Shown here: positions 1 to 10,141 of the stretch, piece after piece
How the letters are laid out: each line of letters starts with the position of its first letter
How positions within the stretch are numbered: position 1 is the first letter of the stretch
Assembly (NCBI GenBank): GCA_026122225.1
Contig: JANEZZ010002705.1
Coordinates: 1,045,001-1,109,000, forward strand
DNA from: Heloderma charlesbogerti
Lineage: Eukaryota > Chordata > Lepidosauria > Squamata > Helodermatidae
DNA length: 64,000 nt
Direction: 5' to 3'
The notes under the pieces: generated by a model
Database searches by the model: none
Told to the model about the DNA's origin: nothing
Seen by the model: the letters and a program-made list of their open reading frames with translations, nothing else
Program-made: the position numbers and the translations under genes

Positions 1-524
1 GGTTCTTGTGCTTACCTTACTCATGAGGTGGCTGAGGAGTGTGCGTGAGTGTCCAGTCTTTCATTGTACAATAATCTCTGTGGCAACCTGTAGCCTCCTC
101 AGCTTCCGGCATTTAAGTTAAAGCCATTATGAGGAAGACATCATGAGGCAATTCCTCCCTTGGGGCTTTTTCAGTTCAGAAAGTGCAGGTGGCCTGGGAG
201 GCTGCAGAGCAATGGAAAGATATATAATAGAGAGAGAAAACACACACAGCCGCCTCGGCCACCTTGCAGTGATCCAAAATACCATCAAAAGAAATTCAAA
301 ATTCTGCCTCAGAAGAGTGGAAGCCTCACCGCAGCTGATGCTGTTGCCCCTTACAAAGCGGTGCAGTAAACCGAAAACCCTTAGGAAAAAAAGAAAGAGG
401 CTGTGCTACAATCCCTGCCGATAGTGAGCCCTCTCTGTGAGAAACTGTTGGAGAATTTCTCCTCCCTAGGAAAAATTTGGAGAAATTGTCCCCCAGTTTC
501 TCTGCCCACAAGTAGGCTGGGGAA
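1..524. other. no gene or repeat recognised
   Basis: Short open frames overlap on both strands without domain or splice evidence. Nothing supportable was seen. Confidence 0.4.
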
Positions 525-740
525 TGTTGAGAGGCCATCTGCACACAGCTGTAGTTGAAATGCCTCTTCCAAGGCTTAGTTACTGACAGTAAGAGCTTCA
601 AGCTAAAATATGCTAGTATTTTTAGCCCCACCCCTTTTGCCTTTGGCCCCACCCACCACTGGAATGTGGCCCCCCAAGAGCTCCTCCCAAATGAAATTCC
701 TCCCTTGGGCTGAAAGAGGTTTGACATCCCCATGCTTGTT
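525..740. mobile_element. hAT-like MITE fragment
   Basis: It matches the 46064 element: GTTGAAATGCCTC, CAGTAAGAGCTTCAAGC, CACTGGAATGTGGCCCC and CCCTTGGGCTGAAAGAGG occur in the same order. The ends were not defined. Confidence 0.6.
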
Positions 741-862
741 GCTGGACTGGTTTGCCCTCGACTTGGATTTCATTAGCTATTGTATTATATTGATCTTTAA
801 GATGATGGCTTACTTCCATTCTTCCACAGGAGGAGGTCCCACAACCCCGGAGCCAATCCTGA

Positions 863-1259
863 TAGTATCGCTGTAAGTAAGTCTCCGGACGCAAATGGCA
901 TAGTGGGTGCCATTTGCGGCCGTAAAGCTGGTAGATTAGCCTAAATGCAGCCATTTATGGCTGCATTTAGGCTAATCTACCAGCTTTACATCCGCAAATG
1001 GCGCCCACTATGCCATTTGCACCAGGGACTGACATACAGCAATATGGCATGGCAATGGCTGCCAGCCATATCGACATTCGGCAGTGATGCAGAGCAGGCG
1101 GCCGGCTCCACAGGATCGATGCTGAGATGGATCCGACCCGGATGGATTCCGGGGGGAGGCGGAGGCGAGTGCTCCATTCTGCCACAGACTCCGGGGGGGG
1201 GCGGATTCTTTAGAATCCGGCCTCATTGGAGTCCGTGGCGGAATTCTCCACCATCCCTA
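863..1259. mobile_element. GC-rich foldback hAT-like element, one atypical end
   Basis: The element is flanked by a perfect 8-bp duplication AATCCTGA (855-862 and 1260-1267). The right end reads CCATCCCTA, but the left end is TAGTATCGCTG, a sequence internal to the related copy at 44691. Positions 888-1022 form a long palindrome around GCCATTTATGGC, with outer arms containing CGCAAATGGC and GCCATTTGCG. It encodes nothing. Confidence 0.8.
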
Positions 1260-1975
1260 AATCCTGATCTGAATGAATAAGTGGCTGTTTCTGTCAAATA
1301 ATGTTCAGGATCTAGTTGTGCTAGAGAACTCACTTCTGGCTTGGGTTACATCACTTCCTATCTTCTTCCCACTCTTTGGGAAGTGATGTAACCCAAGGGA
1401 AGTGATGTAATCTTCTTCCCACTCCCACTAATGCTCTACGATCTTCCTTCCCCAGAACTAGGATTGCTTCTTGCAATGTGTTTGCATCCTTCGGTGTATA
1501 ACTGCAAACTCAGCAGTGTTTTCTTTCACCATGATAGTTAATAAAGTTATTATAATAGCATCTATACTGCACCCCGGAATTGCCTGCAAATTGGTGCCTT
1601 AGGCAGGGACATTGCTACTGCAGGCCCAAACTATCTCCTCTTACGTCTGGTGTATTTATTCATCATGCACCACCCTGAGCCAAACAAAAATATGAAAATA
1701 GCTCAGCATGCTCGATTTCAAAATCTCCATGCATGACAGAGGTAGTGATGGACGCAGAAGAAACATCCCGTTCAGAGGAAAATGAATAAGATGTTGATTG
1801 GCAACAAATCCTGAACAGCTCCATTGCCCATATGATTAGAATTTGAAATGAATTCTAAAACGTGCATGAAGCTTTGCCCAAACTCTACCCCTCCCCCCAG
1901 CCCGGTGTGTGTGCATATATATGAAAGTGATAGCACAAATCATCTCACTTCCGTACAGAGAGCCAGTGAAGTGTA
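1260..1975. other. unassigned, holds one hairpin
   Basis: Apart from the inverted repeat at 1340-1397 no gene or known repeat was recognised. Confidence 0.4.
1340..1397. repeat. 19-bp perfect inverted repeat
   Basis: CTTGGGTTACATCACTTCC at 1340-1358 is the exact complement of 1379-1397, separated by 20 bases. A partial direct copy (GGAAGTGATGTAA) follows at 1398. It could form a stable hairpin. Function is unknown. Confidence 0.9.
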
Positions 1976-2068
1976 ATGTAATTGCAGTGTGGTGTAATGG
2001 TTAGTGTGTTGGCTTTAGCTTGGGAAAACTTGGGGTCCTGTTTCCCAGTCCAGCTGGACATTATAATA
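1976..2068 (+). mobile_element. tRNA-derived SINE, family 2, interrupted
   Basis: The A box region GTGGTGTAATGGTTAGTGTG is followed by TTGGGGTCCTGTTTCCCAG in place of the B box. A hAT-like element interrupts it at 2069. Confidence 0.65.
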
Positions 2069-2895
2069 CTGGGGTCCCCAACATGCTGTCCATGGGTACC
2101 CATGGACAATTCCCTTAGTACCCACCACCAGCCTCCCCCTGCCCTTCCTCCTCCTCCCTCTTCTTCTTGTTATTGAAATATTTTTTAAAAATGGTTTAAC
2201 TGAAAGGCAGGAATGCTGCAAAGCAAAGTACCAGCTGCAGCACCATCTTTGTTTCCCAGAATGCCTCTGGGTCCCATGTGGGCTTCATAGCCATTCTTAG
2301 AAAATAAAAATGGTGAGTGGCTGCTGCCCTGAGCTTTGTTTTGAAGTGTGCCCAGTAAGCCAAAAAGAGAGAGAGAAAAATATAAACTGGTGTGTGGTAG
2401 GGAGGGTAGATGGGCTGGCCAGGAGGAATAGAAGGCGCTTGTGCTGTGTGCATGTCTCTTTGAGTGTTGTTTGCCTTCAAGGTGTGTGTGGGGGGGGGGT
2501 GTACGAACTTGCTTGGTTTGGTGTAGTGTGTGTTTGCCTGGGTTTTGTGTGTGCTCTACCTGGAGGGCTGTTTGTTTGTTTTTTTTAATGTGTGTTGTTT
2601 TTGCCTGGGGAGGGAGGAACTGGTATGGCTGTGTGGTATGGGTGGGTGTCTTCCAGTGTGTGAGCTCAGAATCCACTTCTGCCTTGCGCTTACATTCTTG
2701 GGCAAGTTACTTTTATTTTAGCCTCACCAGTTTGCCTTCTGGGAAACTAGTCTTTTGTGACTGGCCACACCCACCATGGCAGCCATTTTGTGAACATGCA
2801 ACACCCCCCCATGAGAGTCATTTTGTGAGAAGGCCCATGGCACTCGCTCAAAATTCCAAATGTGCCCAGCAGCCCAAAAGGTTTGGGAATTCCAG
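2069..2895. mobile_element. hAT-like element with GGGGTCCCCAA terminus
   Basis: This 827-bp non-coding element has ends CTGGGGTCCCCAAC and TTTGGGAATTCCAG and a perfect 8-bp duplication TTATAATA (2061-2068, 2896-2903). Its right part (GGCCACACCCACCATGGCAG) is typical of a widespread reptilian hAT MITE. It inserted into a tRNA-derived SINE. Confidence 0.85.
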
Positions 2896-3198
2896 TTATA
2901 ATACTATTTAACGTGGCTGTGCAAATGTTTTTCCCCACTGCACACACCATCATCAGATCTTTTTTTCCAATGAAGGTTGGGAGGGGAATTTGGTAACATC
3001 AGAGGTCGGGGGGAGGAAACCATTTGACTTTGGGGGGGGGGGTATCAGTACACTTACAGTTCCAAGATGGTCCAAGGCTACTTCTTCCCCCACCCCTTTC
3101 TTTAAAAAACAACAACAAACATTACTTCTTAGTTAAGAAGTGGCAAGGAAACATGGATTTAAAATTGGACAAAGTTCCTGTGAATGGTGCTACCATTT

Positions 3199-3746
3199 TG
3201 TCAGGGTTGTTTCTGAGTGCAGGGAGTGGGATAGCAGTTCAGATTCTGAAGGAGAACCACCAGACATGGGGGAGGTGTTTTCCCAGGCTACTCCAGACGT
3301 GACTGGGCTGGCTTCTCAGGTTACAAACATCCAGCTGGCTGAGGATGAGGTTTCCTCTTCACACACCCCTGTGGGAGACAACAAACATAAAGGGGGGGTG
3401 GAGAGTCTGATTTAATAGATGCCAGGTGCAGACACAGAGCAAAGAGAGAGAAGGCAGGGGCAGAACCTAGGTGGTCTACCCAATTGGCCTTGTGTGAGAA
3501 GCTGCACTCAGAAGCCTCACAAGAGAGAGGTGTGTCTCCCCCCCTTAAGTTAGGCTAGTGAGACTGCCTTTCCCTTAACTTCCTTCTGAATTCCCCTGAA
3601 GGCTTTCCTTTGTAGACTGAGAGTCACTGAGAATTTGCATCTGTATAACACTGTGAAGTAATTGGATTAAAAGCTGTAGACTGAAGCCTCTTGTCTGTGT
3701 TTGTCTTTGGCATTGAAATAAAGTGGGGGCTAAAGGAATTGTGACA
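3199..3746 (+). mobile_element. solo-type LTR, family A, left half of an inverted pair
   Basis: This 548-bp LTR has ends TGTCAGGGTTGTTTC and GGAATTGTGACA. A polyadenylation signal (GAAATAAAG near 3716) lies close to the 3' end, as in the R region of an LTR. It is homologous to 32812-33361 and 55969-56547 and meets a truncated inverted copy at 3747. Confidence 0.8.
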
Positions 3747-4131
3747 GCTTGCCTGCCATTTGAAGGGAAAGGTGGTCTCACTAGCCTAACTTAAGGGGGG
3801 GAGGAACGTCTCTCTCGTGAGGCTTCTGAGTGCAGCTTCTCACACAAGGCCAACCATCTATGTTCCGCCCCTGCCTTCTCTCTTTTTGCTCTGCATATGC
3901 ACCTGGCATCTATTAAATCAGACTCTCCAACCACCCCCCTTCTGTTCACTGTCTCTCACAGGGGTGTGTGAAGAGGAACCCTCATCCTCAGCCAGCAGGG
4001 CGTTTGTAACCTGAGAAGCCTGCCCAGTCATGTCTGGACTAGCCTGGGAAAACACTTCCCCCATGTCTGGCAGTTCTCCTTTAGAATCTGAATTGCTATC
4101 CCACTCCCTGTGCTCAGAAACAACCCTGACA
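3747..4131 (-). mobile_element. inverted, truncated LTR of family A
   Basis: The minus strand starts TGTCAGGGTTGTTTCTGAGC at 4131 and parallels the left copy through the AGACATGGGGG, AGAGAGAAGGCAGGGGC and TTAGGCTAGTGAGAC motifs. It stops at 3747. The outer flanks of the whole pair are CATTT at 3194-3198 and CATTT at 4132-4136. Confidence 0.8.
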
Positions 4132-4645
4132 CATTTCTGGCCCATGGGGCAGCCATCTTTTTTTCCATATGGTGATTGGCAACTCAGCTTTAACAGCAGC
4201 CCCAGCGCAAACTCTCTCGCCCCCTGAGGTGGGTGAGAACATATGCCACTACCACAGCATCATGCCTCTTTCCATTTCCCCTTCATCTTCTCCCATAGTG
4301 CTTCCCCTTACTTTTGCCCAGGTCTTGCGAGAGCTGGGCAGCTGCTTCTTCTGGCCATGTGGCTCTCCAGAGAGTCAATGCAGTGGTGGCAAAAGTAAGG
4401 GGGGTGCAACAAAGGACAGAGAGGGGAGCAGCTGCACCAGAGAGCCCTGCTGGCTGCTAGGGTTGCATGAGAATTTAGCTTTTGCTCACAAAACATGTGA
4501 GCATCCCCTGTTTGAAGGCCTGAACATGAGCATGTGCCTACCAAAAATATCCGCAAATCATTGAACACATCCTTGTGCTCATCTCATTCCTGACTCCCAG
4601 TTTGGTTTGTGCAAATGTCCTAATTTATGCAGATTTCCTCGGTAT
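4132..4645. other. unassigned stretch
   Basis: Two overlapping open frames lack any recognisable domain. No repeat was identified. Confidence 0.35.
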
Positions 4646-4990
4646 TCTATTTACTTTATTTACAACATTTGTATACCACTCCATATCAAAAACAGATTGT
4701 GAAGCGGTGACCATAAGAGGTAAAATATTAAAAAGATTAAATGATAAAAAGATTAAAACATCACATTAAAATTATTCTTATTTAAAACAGAATGCCAGTA
4801 AAAACTGTGGCAGGTCAGTTAAGGAATGCTTCCTGGAATAGAGATGTTTTCAGGAGGCGCTGGAAGGAATATAGAGTTGGCACCTGCCTGACCTCCAGAG
4901 GCAGAGAGTTCCAAAGAAAGGGGGCCACCACACTGAAGGCTGTTTTCTGGGTGGACTCCAATCAGGCCATAGGTCCATGTGGAACCACCA
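4646..4990 (-). mobile_element. L2-like LINE 3' end
   Basis: The plus strand shows an A/T-rich tail (TTTACAACATTTGTATACC) followed by CTTCCTGGAATAGAGATG, GAGAGTTCCAAAGAAAGGGG and CCACCACACTGAAGGC. In reverse this is the L2 C-terminal block (W/L-N-x-LP). Confidence 0.7.
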
Positions 4991-5641
4991 GTAGACTGAA
5001 TCAGCCCTGCTTTAGTCTACGGAAGAAATTTGCACAAATTTGGGGAGATTTTCCACATAACAGAAAAAAATCACATCCACAAAACACACTCGGGACAGAT
5101 TTCACAAAATCCAGACATCCCATTTTTAGCCCTCCCATGACCAGGCTGAACAGCTGCACAGGGCTAAAACACCTCAGGGGAGATTTAGTAAGATGTTTGT
5201 TATCTGAGGAATGTAGGCACCAAGGAGGACAACAGACATGAAACAAGGAAAATAGCTAGGAAGGGTCAGGCCTATAGAAAAACTGAAAAGTCTGAAGAAG
5301 TTTAAATGGAAGATGGGATAACAGGGAAAGCCAGTGAAGAGAAACATACAGAAGTATGACTTGAAGAAAGAACAATTAAGGAACCAGAAGAGCTAGAAAT
5401 AGTGGCAATAGGTTTAAGCAGAAAGTTTGATAAAATGCTACAGAGATCAGCACAAGATAGAATGTGAGTCTGAATACAGATTTTATTTGAATCAACAGAT
5501 AAGAAAGGATGAGTTTTAGCAATACCATAGACAGAGAAGTTACAGACTTTAGATAGAGCAATGGTGTGATCTGAGAAAGAGACAGCAGAATCAAAGATGG
5601 TGGCCAGGTTCTTAACTCGTGGAAAGTGTGATGTTACGAAG

Positions 5642-5648
5642 ACACACA

Positions 5649-5686
<38 letters not shown>

Positions 5687-5690
5687 AAGA
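5642..5690. repeat. CA/GA compound microsatellite
   Basis: About 13 CA units are followed by about 11 GA units. Confidence 0.97.
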
Positions 5691-5967
5691 GGTGAAAGTT
5701 TTAGAGGAAATAAAATAAATTCTGCCCACTCCATATTGAGTTTAAGATAATGACTCATCATCAATAGTGTAGTGGCAAATTCAGAAGCGCAGGGTCCCTT
5801 TGTGACAGTCACAGCCACACCCCCTCACAGCCACACCCCCTTCTAAGATTGTACAACCTTGTAAGATATACGGCCTTTAACTGGGATCCAAAAACAGTGC
5901 AGCTGAGACTAAGGCAGGGGTATTTCCATTGGACGTCTGAGAAAAAAGGCAGGGGTGTTAATCTTTT

Positions 5968-5994
5968 TCACTCACTCACTCACTCACTCACTCA
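5968..5994. repeat. CACT microsatellite
   Basis: Six consecutive CACT units. Confidence 0.95.
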
Positions 5995-7039
5995 AACACA
6001 AACGTTTTAGGGTTTCAAACTATGATACTCTGTGGAAGCTTCTCCCTCTCAACTCAGCCCTCATGGACAGATCCCTTCTCATTTAAACAGCCCCCTTGCC
6101 CACTCCCTTAGTCCCCAAACATTACCCATTAGCCTTTCCTAAGCTCCTTCATTATGGAAGGAGAAGCCAAGAGCTGAGGAGCAGAATAGGGTGGGAGGGA
6201 GAGGAGGCTGCAGAGCTCCCTCAGGCTCCCTCACTCGCTGCGAGGCAGCCGCCCGCACTCCCTCTGCTCCCTCCTCCTTCCCTAGCAGATTGCGACCCGG
6301 CTGAGGGCTGGCTTCAAAAAAATTGCCGGAGTGAAGCCCCGGTGTGACCTGCCACCACTACACAGCTACTCATCATCCAAGCAGAAAGATCTGTAAGGCA
6401 GTTGGACTGATGTTGAACCAAGGAAGAGAATAGGGTACCAAAAGATGGAGGTGGACATCATCAGTATGGTAATGATACAGCAGGCCAAAGATGAAATCAG
6501 ACTGTCAAGAGGAAGAGTATAAAGACTGAAAAGAAACCCTGAGCTGGGGGGGGGGGACCAACAGAAAGGAGAAACCTGAGGGTGAAAGAGCCATTAATTG
6601 AACATTTAAAAGAATAGTTTGTGAGATATGAGTGAAACCGAGAAAGGTCAGCACTACCTTTTTCAAAGGACAACAAGAAGTAAGAAGCAGAGAATGGTAG
6701 ACTGTATCGAAACATGAAGAAATATCAAGGAAAGATCAGAGGGGAAAGAACCCTTGGTATAGCAGTGAGATATGACACAGGGCAGACTGTGTAGAATGTA
6801 GAGAGTGAACAATAGATTAAAAGGAGTCACAAGGGAAACTAGAAGAAGGAAAATGGAGGTACTGGGGAAGAATAATTGACTCAGATATTTGTGAGATGAA
6901 AGAAAAATGATAAATAACTGGAGAGGAGCGGGAATCCTAACTAAGAATTGGGAAATGATAGCATGTTTAAAACAAAAAGGGAAGAAAGAGAAATTGAAAA
7001 TGTGAGTGAGAGGTGAAAGAACATAAGGAGCTATGCAGC

Positions 7040-7544
7040 ACAATCCTACACATATCCATCTGTGTTTCACAGATTGTCAGACATCTTTCATTCCATCATC
7101 CGCTCATTGACAAAATCAGATTTTTTTTACCAGAATATCATTCTGTTGTTGTTGTTCAGTCGTTCAGTCGTGTCCGACTCTTCGTGACCCCATGGACCAT
7201 AGTATGCCAGGCCTTCCTGTCCTGAATATCATTCTACTTCTCGCTAATTCGCATTAGTGCTAATGCATTTTTGTGCCAATACAGCAATGCTTACTAGCTA
7301 ATGCACATTAGTGCTAATGCTCACTACCTAATGTGCATTGGCACATTTGTGCAAGTGTGCATTATCACTAATGTGCACTTGTGCTAATGCAAATGAGCAC
7401 AAATCCCCCAAAAGTGAAACACTGGTCCACAAGTCCACGGAATCTGTATAACTTGGAAAAAGTGGGTCTTCTGCAGAATCTGCAGTCAGATTCATAGAAA
7501 TCCAAACTCATCTGAATCTGTTGCAGATTTCCCTGACATCCCTA
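7040..7544. mobile_element. AT-rich TAGGGATG-family MITE, partial, with nested BovB
   Basis: The right end is GACATCCCTA. The interior (TCTGTGTTTCACAGATTGTC, CATTCCATC) matches the 58945 copy. The left end is lost. Positions 7240-7400 hold repeated near-palindromes of the type GCATTAGTGCTAATGC. A 79-bp BovB tail is inserted at 7145. Confidence 0.55.
7145..7223 (-). mobile_element. BovB 3' tail insertion
   Basis: This 79-bp fragment is the last part of BovB in reverse, with a perfect 12-bp target duplication GAATATCATTCT (7133-7144, 7224-7235). It is nested in a MITE. Confidence 0.9.
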
Positions 7545-8449
7545 TCACCAGCTAAAAGGGTCTCTGGAAGCAGGGCTAAGAAAGGCCTCAGCCACAGTTC
7601 CAGGAGAGCTACCACCAAAGCATGGGGTTAGGTGGACTGATTCAGTGTGAGGCATCCATATATGTGCATAAGTTAGTGGGTTCTTTATTTAAAGTGGTGG
7701 AGGCTGTCACTTTGCTATTGAGGAAATTCTCAAGCTATTTCTTAGCTGGACTTAGTATGGTATGGATCCTGGTGAATTATCATCCTGGAAAAGCGGCAGC
7801 ACAAGGCATATTATAATTTATGATGGGCAAACTGAACCCCATCATTTGAACTTTGCTCATGGAGTTACAAATCCAACATTATAAAAAGTTCTCAGGGACG
7901 ATGAGTTTTCTAATAATCTTGGAATATTTGCCCAAGTGCAACATGGTGTGTATAATGTGGTTGTTCTTTTCCACCTTGCATGTTACAATGTAAGGTGTAG
8001 TGAAGCATCCCTCTCTGATTGCCTATTATCGTATGTGCTTTGTTTTCAGCAATCAGCACCTGAGCCTGCACAAAGATGGTGGAATTTGGATACATAGTCA
8101 TGCAGAACACACATGCCCAGAAAACATAAATTACCTCTTGCTCATCTCAGTTTGAATTACAAAAATATTTAAATGTGTTGGAACAAAGTCAGGGTTCATT
8201 ATCGGATGATTACATGCCAACTAGATTTGACTAATAAGGCATCTGATTTTAAGTTTAAGCTTTTAATAATAATAGTAATGTTTGATCATTTTGCAAGGAC
8301 TCTTGTAGAGACTTTCATTCTAATGATCTGGACATAAAAGAATACAACCACTTCATTCAAGTTTCAGGGCTGCAAAATCATTTACTCGCTCTGAACCTCT
8401 GACACCATCTACCTTGAAAGACTTGAAAAAATCATTTGGGGTACAATTT
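7545..8449. other. unassigned stretch
   Basis: No coding frame with domain similarity and no clear repeat boundary was seen. Confidence 0.4.
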
Positions 8450-8835
8450 ATTTTTATTTTTATTATTTATTTATTTAAAACATTTGTATCCCGCCCTATA
8501 TCATTAAGACCTCAGTGCGGCGTACAGATAAGATCAATTTAGACAGTATAAAACAATAAATAATTTAAACAGTTAAAACATATTAAACCATGAACAATCT
8601 AATACCAATTAAAATCTAAAACAATATAACAGTTAAAACAGTGTGCTACTTTAGGGAATGCATTTAGCCCTCAAAGGCTTTGGTAAAAAGCCATGTTTTT
8701 ACTTGGTGCCGAAATGAGATCAGTGTCTGTGCCAATTGGGCCTCCAAGGTGAGGGCATTCCACAACTGGGGTGCCACAGCAGAGAAGGTCCTCTCCCATG
8801 ACCCATGGTGTATGTCTCGCACTTGTGGGATACAA
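8450..8835 (-). mobile_element. L2-like LINE 3' end
   Basis: The minus strand encodes FSAVAPQLWNALTLEAQLAQ and the ISFRHQVKTWLF block near 8690-8790, then the tail ending in an ATTT-type repeat at 8460-8480. Confidence 0.8.
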
Positions 8836-8966
8836 TACAATGCAATCCTATGCATGTTTAGACAGAAAAAAGATTTCCAGCATTCCCTAGCCAGCATGGC
8901 TGGCTGAGGAATGCTGGGAGTCGTAGAAATTTTTTTTATGTCTAAACATGCATAGGATTGCATCCT
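8836..8966. mobile_element. GCAATCCTATGC foldback MITE
   Basis: The ends are TGCAATCCTATGCATGTTTA and TAAACATGCATAGGATTGCA, an almost perfect inverted repeat with a complementary interior (CCAGCATTCC, GGAATGCTGG). It follows an L2 remnant. Confidence 0.75.
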
Positions 8967-9269
8967 TAATGTCATTGCCTAAGAACCCTTCTTTGGAATG
9001 AATATAAAAGAGAAATAATGATGCATTGTAGAATTACTAAGGCATTCTTTCAGTAACCCTGAGCACAACATGAATGAGGAGTGAAATATGCTGGACAACA
9101 AGGCAAAGCAGTTTCAATCACCTATAACGCATATACCTTTATGCATGATCCACAAATACCCCGGGAAAACGTCTGACACAACATATCAAATAAGAATCAA
9201 TGAACAGCCATCAATTCTGGAGGCTTTAACATGGCCTTCTGTGGTTTGCTCTTATTCATGGCAGCCGTG

Positions 9270-9480
9270 AAATTTTCATTTGGTGCCACAACGAAACAGC
9301 TCAGATTGAAAGCCAGGCTGTTTGGGGGGGGGGGGAGGGTTGTGTATATGATGCAAAGGTTAAAAAAAATCAAACATTGCTGATTTAGTGCAAATGACAG
9401 AAGGCTAAATGGTGTTATCCTTAATTATTGTCAGTGTCAAGCCTAATCACAGGGAGACTGGCAGTGGCGAGGGAGAAAGA
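9270..9480. promoter_or_regulatory. possible conserved noncoding element
   Basis: Non-repetitive AT-rich sequence including TGCTGATTTAGTGCAAATGA and GTTATCCTTAATTATTGTC. A conserved element is only a guess from composition. Confidence 0.2.
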
Positions 9481-9799
9481 GGAGGAGGGGAAAGTGTTTA
9501 TCTGCAATGGAAAGAAAGGTAGATGCCTATTTTATATTCCAAGGGTACCATCTAGTGGTCAGTTAAAACAGGAGAAGTCAATGCAGCAGGAATAAGAGAG
9601 ACACTAGCTTCTCACAACAGGGATCCATCTGAAGAGGCACATTTATAAAAAATAAAAAGATGGTTGACACCACTTGGGAAGCATTTCTTGTAGAGTTCAT
9701 CCTGTCTGATGGTCTTCCATACTTGCTGCATGTTGTTCTTCTGATTGACAACAATACATACAACAATACATTTCAAGCCATATCGAACCATACCTTGAA

Positions 9800-10141
9800 G
9801 CCATCCATAACTTTCTTCAAGGACTTGAAAGGTTGTCATGGAGAGGAAGGCCAGGATCTCTTCTCGATCACCCCAGAGTGCAGGACACGGAATAATGGGC
9901 TCAAGTTACAGGAAGCCAGATGCCGGCTGAACATCAGAAAAAACTTTCTGACTGCTAGAGCAATACGACAATCAAACCAATTCCCTAGGAATGTGGTGGG
10001 CTCTCCCACACTGGAGGCATTCAAGATGAGGCTGGACAGCCACTTGTCAGGGATGCTTTGACTTGGATTCCTGCATTGAGCAGGGGGTTGGACCTGATGG
10101 TTTTATAGACCCCTTCCAACCCTACTATTCTAGGATTCTAT
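9800..10141 (+). mobile_element. CR1 LINE 3' end
   Basis: The end of the CR1 reverse transcriptase frame ([12 protein letters not shown], [19 protein letters not shown]) is followed by the tail GGGTTGGACCTGATGG and the terminal ATTCTAGGATTCTATGA microsatellite. Confidence 0.9.

Larger units (their letters stand above)
4991..7039. other. unassigned, microsatellites only
   Basis: Mostly purine-rich unique-looking sequence with the CA/GA and CACT arrays. A long antisense low-complexity frame near 6660-7070 reflects purine richness, not a gene. Confidence 0.4.

Noticed and set aside
6663..7070. Antisense leucine/phenylalanine-rich frame as a membrane protein
   Set aside because: It reflects purine-rich sequence on the plus strand and extends into a MITE. 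No conserved features.
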